The notes below the pieces were generated by a model. It did not search any database. It was not told the DNA's origin and was given only the letters and a program-made list of their open reading frames with translations. A program made the translations under genes and the position numbers. Positions 16,227-23,429 of a stretch of 64,000 nucleotides of DNA are shown one piece after another. The stretch's first letter is position 1, and each line of letters begins with the position of its first letter. The stretch comes from Paraliomyxa sp041600735 (GTDB lineage: Bacteria; Myxococcota_A; Polyangia; Nannocystales; Nannocystaceae): the NCBI GenBank assembly GCA_041600735.1, contig JBFIJN010000001.1, forward strand, positions 1-64,000, written 5' to 3'.

Positions 16227-17411
16227 TCACCCCGCCGGGATCGTCGCGCAGCCGAACTGGATCTCGATCGCCCCGTCCTCCGCCAGCTGGATCTTGTTGC
16301 AGGTCTGCGGGCACATCACGATCATCGTCGGGGCCGCCGGGTTGTCGTAGTGCCAGCCGTCGACCACGTTGGGGCAGTCGGCGGCCGAATTCACGCGACC
16401 GATCGGGAGCACGCCGCCCATCCCATCGTCGAACTCGAGGTTGACCTCGTCGGGGTCGAACTCCAGGCCATCGGGCGGCGCGGGGATCTCGAACTCGCAC
16501 GAGAGCGCGCTGCCGCCGATCACCTCGGTCACGAGCACGTCGAACACGGCCTGGAAGTCCTGGGCGCACAGATCGGCCGCCACCCCGCCGGTGTTGTTGG
16601 ACAGCGTGATGTAGTTGCTGCCGATGCCGGCCGCGCTCGGGCAGTTCGAATGGCAGACGACCGAGTGATGCACATAGCCCGCATAGCTCGGATCGAGCGC
16701 CTGGAACTGGGCATCGAACGAATTCCACGTGATGTTCGAGGTGTCGTCGGTCACCACCACGATGTGCTTGGTCGCCTCCTCGCGGATCGCCCCCGCCCAC
16801 TGTGCATGGGTGTTGAGCACCATCTGCCACGCGTTGTGGCTACCCACCGACTGGTTCACGTGGGTGAACGTCGGCGGGTTGTTGTCGGCCAGCGGGCACC
16901 CGCCGCCCCCCAGCGGCGGGGCGATGCAGATCCCGTTGCCCTGGTTGGGGTAGCTCGAGACCAACACCACGTGCACGTCGATGCCGCTCGCGATGATCTG
17001 GTTGGAGAAGTCGTTCATGTGGGCTTGGATCTGCCCCGCCTCGAAGCTCATCGAGCCGGAGTTGTCCACCACGAAGATGATGTCGGCGGGCAGCGGGACG
17101 AGCTCGGCCGCCTCGCTCACCGCCGCGCACTCCATCTCGCCGGGGGGCACGCCATCGTCGTTCCCGCCGAGATCGAACTTTGGGTTGCCGTCGGTCACGC
17201 CGTCCGCGCCCTCGGATCCCTCGCCGCCCTCCGCGGTGCCGCCGTCGGTCATGCCCCCGCCGTCGTTGCCCTCGGTGTCGCCCCCGTCGAGACCGGGGAG
17301 GCCGATGCCGCTGCCCGCCCCGCCGGGACGACCGCCGTCGCCTCCACAGCCGCTGGCCACCAACGTCGCCGCCATCACCCACGCACGATTGACCCCGCGC
17401 TGGAACTGCAT
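16227..17411 (-). CDS. von Willebrand factor A-domain lipoprotein
   Basis: This 394-residue protein starts MQFQRGVNRAWVMAATLVASGC, with a clear lipobox (VASGC). A roughly 75-residue Gly/Asp/Glu-rich spacer follows. The VWA domain begins with DIIFVVDNSGSMSFE, which holds the MIDAS signature D-x-S-x-S for divalent-metal-dependent ligand binding. It continues through IDVHVVLVSSYP and TKHIVVVTDDTSNITW. Multiple Cys in the C-terminal part (for example DCPNVVDGW, MCPQTCNKIQ, FGCATIPAG) suggest disulphides. The predicted location is the cell envelope. Ligand-binding or adhesion roles are usual for such proteins; no enzyme activity is expected. The gene is convergent with the nuclease cassette, about 30 nt from its end. 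Confidence 0.88.
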   Translation of the reverse strand: MQFQRGVNRAWVMAATLVASGCGGDGGRPGGAGSGIGLPGLDGGDTEGNDGGGMTDGGTAEGGEGSEGADGVTDGNPKFDLGGNDDGVPPGEMECAAVSEAAELVPLPADIIFVVDNSGSMSFEAGQIQAHMNDFSNQIIASGIDVHVVLVSSYPNQGNGICIAPPLGGGGCPLADNNPPTFTHVNQSVGSHNAWQMVLNTHAQWAGAIREEATKHIVVVTDDTSNITWNSFDAQFQALDPSYAGYVHHSVVCHSNCPSAAGIGSNYITLSNNTGGVAADLCAQDFQAVFDVLVTEVIGGSALSCEFEIPAPPDGLEFDPDEVNLEFDDGMGGVLPIGRVNSAADCPNVVDGWHYDNPAAPTMIVMCPQTCNKIQLAEDGAIEIQFGCATIPAG

Positions 17412-17506
17412 CGGTGAGTAGGACACCGCCCTACGCGAGCCTTTCCGGCGGGTCCGTACGATTGGGCGAGTTGCCCAGCGCCCCCGCCGAGTCGCTCGAT
17501 CCCGCC

Positions 17507-18541
17507 CTAGTGCGGCGGGGTTGCGTGATTTGCGCGATCGCGCGAAGCGAGCAGCTCGAGGTTGGCGAACGCATCGCGGACCGCCTCGCGCACGGCCGCG
17601 CGCGGGTGCCAGCGCAGCCGCTCGAGCAGGCGTCGGCCGGGATCCTCCCCACCCGGCGCCATGCGGGCGAGCGCATACGCAGCGCGCACCCGGGTGATCG
17701 AAGAGAGCCACCAGCGCTGCGCCAGCCGCTGCACGATCTCGATCTCTTCGGGTCCCCCACCCGCGAGCGCGGCCAGGGCCTCGAGCGCGCGATCGCGGTG
17801 AGCTCGCACCACCAGCGCCTGCAAGAGCCGCGGTCGCGCGCTCGCTCGGCGGGCGGCCGCCAGCGTCACCGCCGCTTCGAATCCCAGCGTCTCCATCCCC
17901 TCGGGCCCCGCAACGAGCGCCTCGAGGGCCTCGCACGCGCGTGGGCCCGGCGGATCGAGGTAGGCGATCGCCTCGACCAGCCCCTCGCGCACCGCGTGGA
18001 GCTCCTCGCGGGCGAGCGCCTCCACGAGCGCGTCCTCGGCCGCCTCACCCGCAATCTCGACCAGCGCGAGCGCCCCCTGGTAGCGCAGATCCGGCGCCTC
18101 GGCATGCAGCGCCGTCTCCACGTGGGCCTGGATCTCACGCCGCAGCGCAGGCTCGACCCCGGCGTCGGTGGCCGCGCGATGCAGCCGCGTGGCGGCCATC
18201 ATCGCCGACTCGCGCAAGAACGCCAGGTCTTCGCGATCCCCCGTGAGCCCCAGCCACGGCGCCGTGGCCTCGAGTACCTCCGCATCGCCGAGCAACCCGA
18301 GGCCGACCGCCGCGGTGCCACGCAGCACCGCGGTCTCGCGCTCGTCGAGCAGCCCGCGCAGGGCCTGGAGCACCGCCTCGCCGCGCGGGTGCTCGGTGGC
18401 CGCTTGCCAGCGCGGGCCCGGCTGGCCGAGCTCGTGTAGCAGCGCTCGCGCCAGGTTGGCCGCCGCCTGGAAGCGATACTGATCCTTGTTGCTGCTCACG
18501 TCGCGCAAGGCGGCGTCGAGCGTGATCTCGGGGGCCAGCAT
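17507..18541 (-). CDS. HEAT-repeat protein coupled to holB
   Basis: This 344-residue all-helical protein is built of Ala/Leu-rich HEAT-like repeats of about 30-45 residues (for example LRYQGALALVEIAGEAAEDALVEAL and LRESAMMAATRLHRAA). It has no signal peptide or membrane segment, so a cytoplasmic protein-interaction scaffold is likely. The start ATG overlaps the holB stop as TGATG, which implies translational coupling to the DNA polymerase III delta-prime subunit. A role around the replication clamp loader is possible but is inference from position alone. Related HEAT proteins are common in myxobacteria without known function. Confidence 0.8.
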   Translation of the reverse strand: MLAPEITLDAALRDVSSNKDQYRFQAAANLARALLHELGQPGPRWQAATEHPRGEAVLQALRGLLDERETAVLRGTAAVGLGLLGDAEVLEATAPWLGLTGDREDLAFLRESAMMAATRLHRAATDAGVEPALRREIQAHVETALHAEAPDLRYQGALALVEIAGEAAEDALVEALAREELHAVREGLVEAIAYLDPPGPRACEALEALVAGPEGMETLGFEAAVTLAAARRASARPRLLQALVVRAHRDRALEALAALAGGGPEEIEIVQRLAQRWWLSSITRVRAAYALARMAPGGEDPGRRLLERLRWHPRAAVREAVRDAFANLELLASRDRANHATPPH

Positions 18542-19653
18542 CAGCGGGCGAGCTCCAACAAGGTCTGCTCGAGGGCCAGCCGCACGTTGGGGTTGCGCGG
18601 CAGCGCATCGAGCAAGGCGGTGAGGCGATCGATCTGGTGGAGCTGCGCCGAGACGTCGACCGCGGCCGCAGGCAGGCCGGGAAGGCCTTGGCCGTCGCGC
18701 AGTCGCTCGCGCAGGTGCAGCAACCATAGATCGATCACGCGCCCACACGCGTCGCGCTCGCGGGCGGGCCGGCCCGGTCCCGGGCCGCCGCTGGCCTGCG
18801 TCCACGCCGACCACAGCGCCCCTCGGTCCCCGCTGAAGATCCCCGCGGGCCCCTCCGCCACCGCCTCCATCGCGCAGCGAACGACCGACATCTCATCGGC
18901 GAGCGACGCGTCGGCCAAGAGCTCGAGCGCCTGGCCCACGCTCCCCTGCGAGAGCCGCACGGCCAGCTCGCGCCGCGCGGGGTCGACGGGCTCGGGGGTC
19001 GCCGCGGGCTCGGCATCGGCCTTCGCCTTGCTGCGCCGCACCGGGCCTTCGGTTGGCCCCTCGGCCGCGGCCTTGGCCTCCGCCGCGCGCCGCACGAGCA
19101 CCTCGTCGAGCACCTGCCCGACCAGCGCCAGCGGCAGCGGTCCCAGTCGCACGGGCAGGCAGCGACTGCGGATCGTGGGCAGCAGACCCGCGGCGTGGCT
19201 CGTGATCATCACGAAGCGCACCCCGGGGTTGGGCTCCTCGATCGTCTTGAGCAGCGCGTTGTAGGCCTGCTCGGTCAGCGCGTCGGCGGGATCGAAGACC
19301 ACCAGGTGATGGTTGCCCTCGAAGGGCGCGTGCTGCAGGCGGTTGGCCAGCTCGCGTGCTGCCTCGACCTTGATCTTCCCGCCTTCGACCTCGGGCACCA
19401 CCCACTCCACCCCGGCGTGGGCATTGGTGAGCACGCGGTGGCAGCTCGGGCACGTGCCGCAGCCCACCGCCGGTCGCACGGTGCAGTGCAGCGCGCAGGC
19501 CATCCCGCGGGCGACGACCGCCTTGCCGATCCCCCGCGGCCCCATGAAGATGAGGCCGTGGTGGAGCTGATCGCGGGCGATCGCGCGCGAGAGCCGGGCC
19601 TGGGCGTGGGCGTGGCCCAGCACGCCGGGAAACGAGGGCGAAGCGTCGGACAT
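18541..19653 (-). CDS. holB: DNA polymerase III delta-prime subunit
   Basis: This 370-residue protein is a delta-prime/gamma-like AAA+ clamp-loader subunit. It has SFPGVLGHAHAQARLSRAI, a modified P-loop MGPRGIGKAVVARGMA, and a four-Cys zinc module (CALHC, CGTCPSC). The sensor/arginine-finger region includes ALLKTIEEPNPGVRFVMIT and TIRSRCLPVRLGPL. Delta-prime does not need to hydrolyse ATP; here the P-loop retains GKA rather than GKT. An Ala/Glu/Pro-rich linker (about residues 210-240) separates the ATPase part from the C-terminal collar domain. ATG 19653 is chosen because upstream codons are not family-like. The stop overlaps the HEAT gene start. Confidence 0.85.
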   Translation of the reverse strand: MSDASPSFPGVLGHAHAQARLSRAIARDQLHHGLIFMGPRGIGKAVVARGMACALHCTVRPAVGCGTCPSCHRVLTNAHAGVEWVVPEVEGGKIKVEAARELANRLQHAPFEGNHHLVVFDPADALTEQAYNALLKTIEEPNPGVRFVMITSHAAGLLPTIRSRCLPVRLGPLPLALVGQVLDEVLVRRAAEAKAAAEGPTEGPVRRSKAKADAEPAATPEPVDPARRELAVRLSQGSVGQALELLADASLADEMSVVRCAMEAVAEGPAGIFSGDRGALWSAWTQASGGPGPGRPARERDACGRVIDLWLLHLRERLRDGQGLPGLPAAAVDVSAQLHQIDRLTALLDALPRNPNVRLALEQTLLELAR

Positions 19654-19763
19654 CGGGAGGCGCGGGAGGAAGCGAAGCGGAGCGTAGCAGCCAGTGGCGG
19701 GGAATCGCTCATGCGAATGCAATACCGCGGCGCGCGGCCCCCTTAGCCGTGGCGCGGGGCCGC

Positions 19764-19772
19764 TGCTACTCT
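19764..19772 (+). promoter_or_regulatory. Extended -10 element before pspA-like gene
   Basis: TGCTACTCT fits TG-N-TANNNT and ends 18 nt before ATG 19791, which would leave a leader of only about 10 nt. Confidence 0.4.
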
Positions 19773-19790
19773 GCCCCCGCGGACCGCCCC

Positions 19791-20492
19791 ATGAGCAACA
19801 AGCCCGGAATCTTCAGCCGCCTCAAGAACAGCATCTCGAGCGCCCTCAACGACGCGGTCGACGCGGTCTCCGACCCAGGCCAGGAGGTCGCGCTGATGAT
19901 CGACGACCTCGGCACGCAGATCCAGGAATCCGAGAAGGATCTGCGCCAGGCCATCGTCGACCGCAAGATGCTCGAGCGCAAGATCGTCGAGCTCGAGACC
20001 TCCGAGAAGCAGTGGCAGGGCAAGGCCGAGCAGGCGCTGCGGCTCGGCGACGAGGAGCTCGCCCGCGCCGCGCTCGCGCGCAAGGGTGACTACTCCCTGC
20101 AGCTCCTCGACGCGCGCGCCGGCCTCGCCGAGCAGACGCGCCTCGCCGACAGCATGCAGGTGCAGATCAAGGAAGCCAAGGCCAAGCACAAGTCGCTCAA
20201 CTTGCGTCGCGGCTCGCTCATGGTCCAGGCGCGGGCCGCCAAGCGGGGCGTCGCGCCCGGCAACCTCAGCGACGGCGGCACGCTCTCGCGGCTCGACGAC
20301 ATCGAGAACAAGATCAACCAGCTCGAGGCCCTCAACGAGGTCCACGCCGAGCTCAGCGGCGCGACGGCCGAGGACATGGCGGTCGATGCCAAGCTCGCCG
20401 AGCTCGAGGGCACGAGCGGCCTCGACGACGAGCTCGCCAAGCTCAAGGCCAAGATGGCGCAGAAGAGCTTGCCCGAGGCCAGCGAAGACTAG
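19791..20492 (+). CDS. pspA: PspA/IM30-family membrane-stress protein
   Basis: This 233-residue protein begins with an amphipathic helix (GIFSRLKNSISSALNDAVDAVSDP) like that of PspA/Vipp1, then long coiled-coil helices rich in Glu, Lys and Leu (residues 30-150). PspA-family proteins form ESCRT-III-like polymers that bind stressed inner membranes and limit proton leakage. The usual motif around D-P-x-x-x-x-x-x-x-I-D-D is present (SDPGQEVALMIDDL). No pspF or pspBC genes are nearby, so control differs from E. coli. The C-terminus ends in a short acidic helix. Length is slightly above E. coli PspA. Confidence 0.88.
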   Translation: MSNKPGIFSRLKNSISSALNDAVDAVSDPGQEVALMIDDLGTQIQESEKDLRQAIVDRKMLERKIVELETSEKQWQGKAEQALRLGDEELARAALARKGDYSLQLLDARAGLAEQTRLADSMQVQIKEAKAKHKSLNLRRGSLMVQARAAKRGVAPGNLSDGGTLSRLDDIENKINQLEALNEVHAELSGATAEDMAVDAKLAELEGTSGLDDELAKLKAKMAQKSLPEASED

Positions 20493-20551
20493 GGACACCC
20501 CCTAGCGCCGAGCATTGGCGGCCGCGGGTGGTCTCGCGATCGCGCTTCCGC

Positions 20552-20557
20552 TAGGAT
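20552..20557 (+). promoter_or_regulatory. -10-like element before Uma2 gene
   Basis: TAGGAT ends 9 nt before ATG 20567, suggesting a leaderless or near-leaderless transcript. Confidence 0.35.
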
Positions 20558-20566
20558 CGCGAGGCG

Positions 20567-21136
20567 ATGACCGTTCCTGCCCATCGCCGTGCCACCTACG
20601 ACGACGTGCTGCGAGCACCCCCGCACGTGGTCGCCGAGGTGCTCTTCGGCGTGCTGCACACGCATCCGCGCCCCACGCTGCGACACGCCAATGCGTCGTC
20701 GCACCTCGGTGGGTTGCTGTTCGGTCCGTTTCGCATCGGGCAGGGCGGCCCAGGCGGCTGGGTGATCTACGACGAGCCCGAGCTGCACCTTGGCGGCGAG
20801 CCCGACATCGTCGTGCCCGACCTCGCCGGCTGGCGCCGCGAGCGGCTCGCGGGGCTGCCCGACGACGCCGCCTGGACCTCGATCGCGCCCGACTGGATCT
20901 GCGAGGTGCTCTCGCCCTCGACCCAGGCGATCGATCGCGCCGAGAAGATGGACATCTACCTGCGCGAGCAGGTCGGACACGTGTGGCTGGTCGACCCCGT
21001 GGCGCGCACGCTCGAGATCTATCGCCGAGCGGATGACGTGTGGCAGCGACTCGCGGTGCACCGCGACCACGCGTCCGTGCGAGCCGAGCCGTTCGACGCG
21101 ATCGAGCTGCGGCTCGGGTTGCTGTGGGAGCGCTAG
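20567..21136 (+). CDS. Uma2-family (DUF820) putative endonuclease
   Basis: This 189-residue protein matches the Uma2/DUF820 family, which has a PD-(D/E)XK nuclease fold. Visible parts are the N-terminal region with YDDVLRAPPHVVAEVLFGVL, the strand HLGGEPDIVVPDLAGWR with the catalytic Asp, and the following strand WICEVLSPSTQAIDRAEKMDIY, in which Glu and a downstream Lys fill the E-x-K position. The final strand is VGHVWLVDPVARTLEIYR. These genes are strongly expanded in cyanobacteria and myxobacteria. Their biological role is not established, although DNA cleavage and a link to mobile elements have been proposed. No toxin-antitoxin partner or transposon is visible beside it. Confidence 0.88.
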   Translation: MTVPAHRRATYDDVLRAPPHVVAEVLFGVLHTHPRPTLRHANASSHLGGLLFGPFRIGQGGPGGWVIYDEPELHLGGEPDIVVPDLAGWRRERLAGLPDDAAWTSIAPDWICEVLSPSTQAIDRAEKMDIYLREQVGHVWLVDPVARTLEIYRRADDVWQRLAVHRDHASVRAEPFDAIELRLGLLWER

Positions 21137-21139
21137 CGC

Positions 21140-21583
21140 TCACTCCGCCAGCTTCACGCCGCCCTCGGTGCGCTCGAACAGCAGCTCCACGTCCCACAGC
21201 AGCGTGCTGTCGAGCGTGCGGCGGATCGACACCGTCGCGCGCCCCTGATCCTCGTCATCGAGCATCTTGTAGGCCACGCGGTGCTTGTAGCGCTCGCGCG
21301 GGAGGATGAAGCCGGTCCAGTCCGGCGTGCCCTCGGTGATCACGAACCCGTGGGTCTTCACATCCAGCACCAGGTTGTCGGTCTGCTCGATGCCGGTGGA
21401 GACCATCTCCATCACGAGCTCCACCTCGTTGGTCGCGAGCTGCCGCCAGCCCACGTCCACGCGGAAGGTCGCGCCCTGGTCTTCGACCGTATCGGAGGCA
21501 GCAGGCGCGAGGGTGGGGGCCTGCGCCGGCTTGGCGCAGGCGCACGCCAGGACGACGGCGAGCAGGGCAGAAGAGCGAAGCAT
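21140..21583 (-). CDS. Small lipoprotein of unknown function (147 aa)
   Basis: The N-terminus MLRSSALLAVVLACACAKPAQA is a lipoprotein signal with Cys at positions 14 and 16; either could be lipidated. After an Ala/Pro spacer the body is a compact beta-sandwich-like domain of about 115 residues with regular alternating strands (ATNEVELVMEMVSTG, LVLDVKTHGFVI, RATVSIRRTLDS, LLWDVELLFERTEGG). It has no catalytic motif and no recognised family. Its stop is 3 nt from the end of the convergent Uma2 gene. Localisation in the periplasm or outer membrane is inferred from the signal only. Confidence 0.8.
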   Translation of the reverse strand: MLRSSALLAVVLACACAKPAQAPTLAPAASDTVEDQGATFRVDVGWRQLATNEVELVMEMVSTGIEQTDNLVLDVKTHGFVITEGTPDWTGFILPRERYKHRVAYKMLDDEDQGRATVSIRRTLDSTLLWDVELLFERTEGGVKLAE

Positions 21584-21658
21584 GACCGCGAGGATACACC
21601 CGCTCGCCCGACCCTCGGAGCCCCGGGGAGCCCGAGGCGGGGCCTCGCGGGGCGACAT

Positions 21659-21667
21659 TGCTATCAT
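21659..21667 (+). promoter_or_regulatory. Extended -10 element before GT-C-like gene
   Basis: TGCTATCAT (TG-N-TANNNT) ends 14 nt before ATG 21682. Confidence 0.4.
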
Positions 21668-21681
21668 CTGCGCCAGGCCAG

Positions 21682-23355
21682 ATGAACGTCCCCGACACCG
21701 AGGCGCTCCGCGATCGCCAGCGTCGCCGCGGCAGCGGGTTGGTGCTCGTGTGGCTCGCGTTCGTGCTCGGCGCTGCGTTCCCGTACTTCGAGGCCACGCG
21801 CAACGCCAACGAGCGACCGCGCCTCTTGCAGGGCATGACGCTCGTCGACGAAGGCAGCTGGGCGATCGACGGCCCGGCCGCGCGTGGTCTCGACCCTGGT
21901 CCCGATGTCTCGCGAAGCGAGGTCGACCAGCGCATCTACCCCAACAAACCACCCGGTACGAGCCTCGTGGCCGCGGTCGCCTATCGCATCGCGCGAGCGC
22001 TCGAGCGTGACGACGAGCCGCTCACGCTGCGCACGTACACCTGGTGGGCGCGGTGGCTCGGCGGGGTGCTGCCCACGCTACTGCTGTGCGCGTGGCTCCT
22101 GCGTCGCCATGCCCCCGCGTTCGGGTTCGCGGCCACGGCCGTCTCCGTCGTGCTCTACGCGCTCGGGACCCCGGCCGCCGCCTATGCCCACCTCTTGTAC
22201 GGCCATCAGCTCGCGGCCGCGCTGCTGGCGGTGGGCACTGGCCTCTTGCTCGACGCCGGCCAGTCGCGCGATCGATTCCCTTGGCGCGCCGCGGTGGGTG
22301 GCCTCTTGGCTGGTGCCGCGGTGGTCGTCGAGTACGGCGCGGTGTTTGCTGCCCTTCCGCTCGCCGTGCTCCTGCTCGCGCGCGTGCGCCAGCCGGGCGG
22401 CGCACGGATGCTGAGCGCGGGCCTGCTCGGGGCGCTCGCGGCCGTGCTCCCGCTGGCGGCTTACCAGCGCGCGGTCTTCGGCTCGCCGTGGTCGACCGGG
22501 TATCACCACGTCACCAACGCCGACTTTGCCGCCAAGCACGGCCAGGGCCTGCTCGGGCTGGGCTCGCCGAGCTGGGAGGCATTCCACACCCACTGGCTCT
22601 CCGCCGATGGCGGCCTCGTGTGGTGGGCTCCCCCGCTCGTGCTCGCGCTCTACGGCCTCGTGCAGCTCGCGCTCGCGCCCGGCCCCTCGCGCAGCGAGGC
22701 GCGGGTACACCTCGGCCTGCTGCTGCTCTACGGGCTCATCGTCTCGAGCCTGAGCTTCGATGGTGGCTGGCGCGTGGGGCCACGCTATCTCGTCGTGGTG
22801 CTGCCCTCGCTCGTCATGGGCTGGGCGCACGTGCTCACGCAGCTGCGCACCAACATCGTCGGCATGGGCCTCGTGCTCGCGCTCGCCACCTACGCGGTGG
22901 TCGTCAATGCCCTGGCCGCCAACCTGTGGCCGCACTTCGATCTCACCAACATCCACCAGCCCGTGGCCGAGGTGTTGCTGCCGCTGTGGGAGGCGGATCG
23001 TCAGCCCTACGGCTTGGTGCGCCTCATCACGGGGCACTCGGCCGTGGCGCTCGTGATCGCGGGCAGCGTGGTCGGCCTATGGGCCGCATGGCTGGCGCTC
23101 GCCGAAGGCGGAATTCGCATGGCGCTCGCGCTCTCGCTCGGCGCTGCGCTCGGTTTGCTCCTTGTGCAAGCCACGCGTCTCGTCGCCCCGCACCCTCGGG
23201 GCGCCCGCAACCTGGCCTATGTCGAGCGGATCTGGGAGCCCACCGGCCCGGATGACGGGCGCAGCATCGTGCTTCCCCGCAAAGTGGGGCCCAATACACG
23301 CGAATCATCGTCCCGCGGGCCGCGTCGAAGGCCGAACGCACCCAAGGCCGAGTAG
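21682..23355 (+). CDS. Polytopic membrane protein, GT-C glycosyltransferase-like
   Basis: This 557-residue protein has about 11-12 hydrophobic helices. The first is followed by a roughly 80-residue extracytoplasmic loop with EVDQRIYPNKPPGTSLVAAVAYR. A loop of this kind, with K-P-P-G after the first helix, is typical of GT-C enzymes of the ArnT/PMT group (GT39, GT83), where acidic residues bind the lipid-phosphate sugar donor. Further segments include LYALGTPAAAYAHLLYGHQ and DGGWRVGPRYLVVVLPS. It probably transfers a sugar from a polyprenyl carrier to an envelope acceptor (inference). The C-terminal roughly 40 residues are basic and disordered. ATG 21682 follows a good -10; a TTG eight codons upstream is unlikely. 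Confidence 0.7.
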   Translation: MNVPDTEALRDRQRRRGSGLVLVWLAFVLGAAFPYFEATRNANERPRLLQGMTLVDEGSWAIDGPAARGLDPGPDVSRSEVDQRIYPNKPPGTSLVAAVAYRIARALERDDEPLTLRTYTWWARWLGGVLPTLLLCAWLLRRHAPAFGFAATAVSVVLYALGTPAAAYAHLLYGHQLAAALLAVGTGLLLDAGQSRDRFPWRAAVGGLLAGAAVVVEYGAVFAALPLAVLLLARVRQPGGARMLSAGLLGALAAVLPLAAYQRAVFGSPWSTGYHHVTNADFAAKHGQGLLGLGSPSWEAFHTHWLSADGGLVWWAPPLVLALYGLVQLALAPGPSRSEARVHLGLLLLYGLIVSSLSFDGGWRVGPRYLVVVLPSLVMGWAHVLTQLRTNIVGMGLVLALATYAVVVNALAANLWPHFDLTNIHQPVAEVLLPLWEADRQPYGLVRLITGHSAVALVIAGSVVGLWAAWLALAEGGIRMALALSLGAALGLLLVQATRLVAPHPRGARNLAYVERIWEPTGPDDGRSIVLPRKVGPNTRESSSRGPRRRPNAPKAE

Positions 23356-23429
23356 CGCGGCCGGCCTTGCGGTTCCCCTGGTAGTGATACGGTTCTTCTG
23401 GCGCGTCCGCTGCACGGAGTGAAGGCTTG

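Noticed and set aside
20567..21136. Uma2 nuclease as evidence of a mobile element
   Set aside because: No terminal repeats, transposase or target duplication around it.
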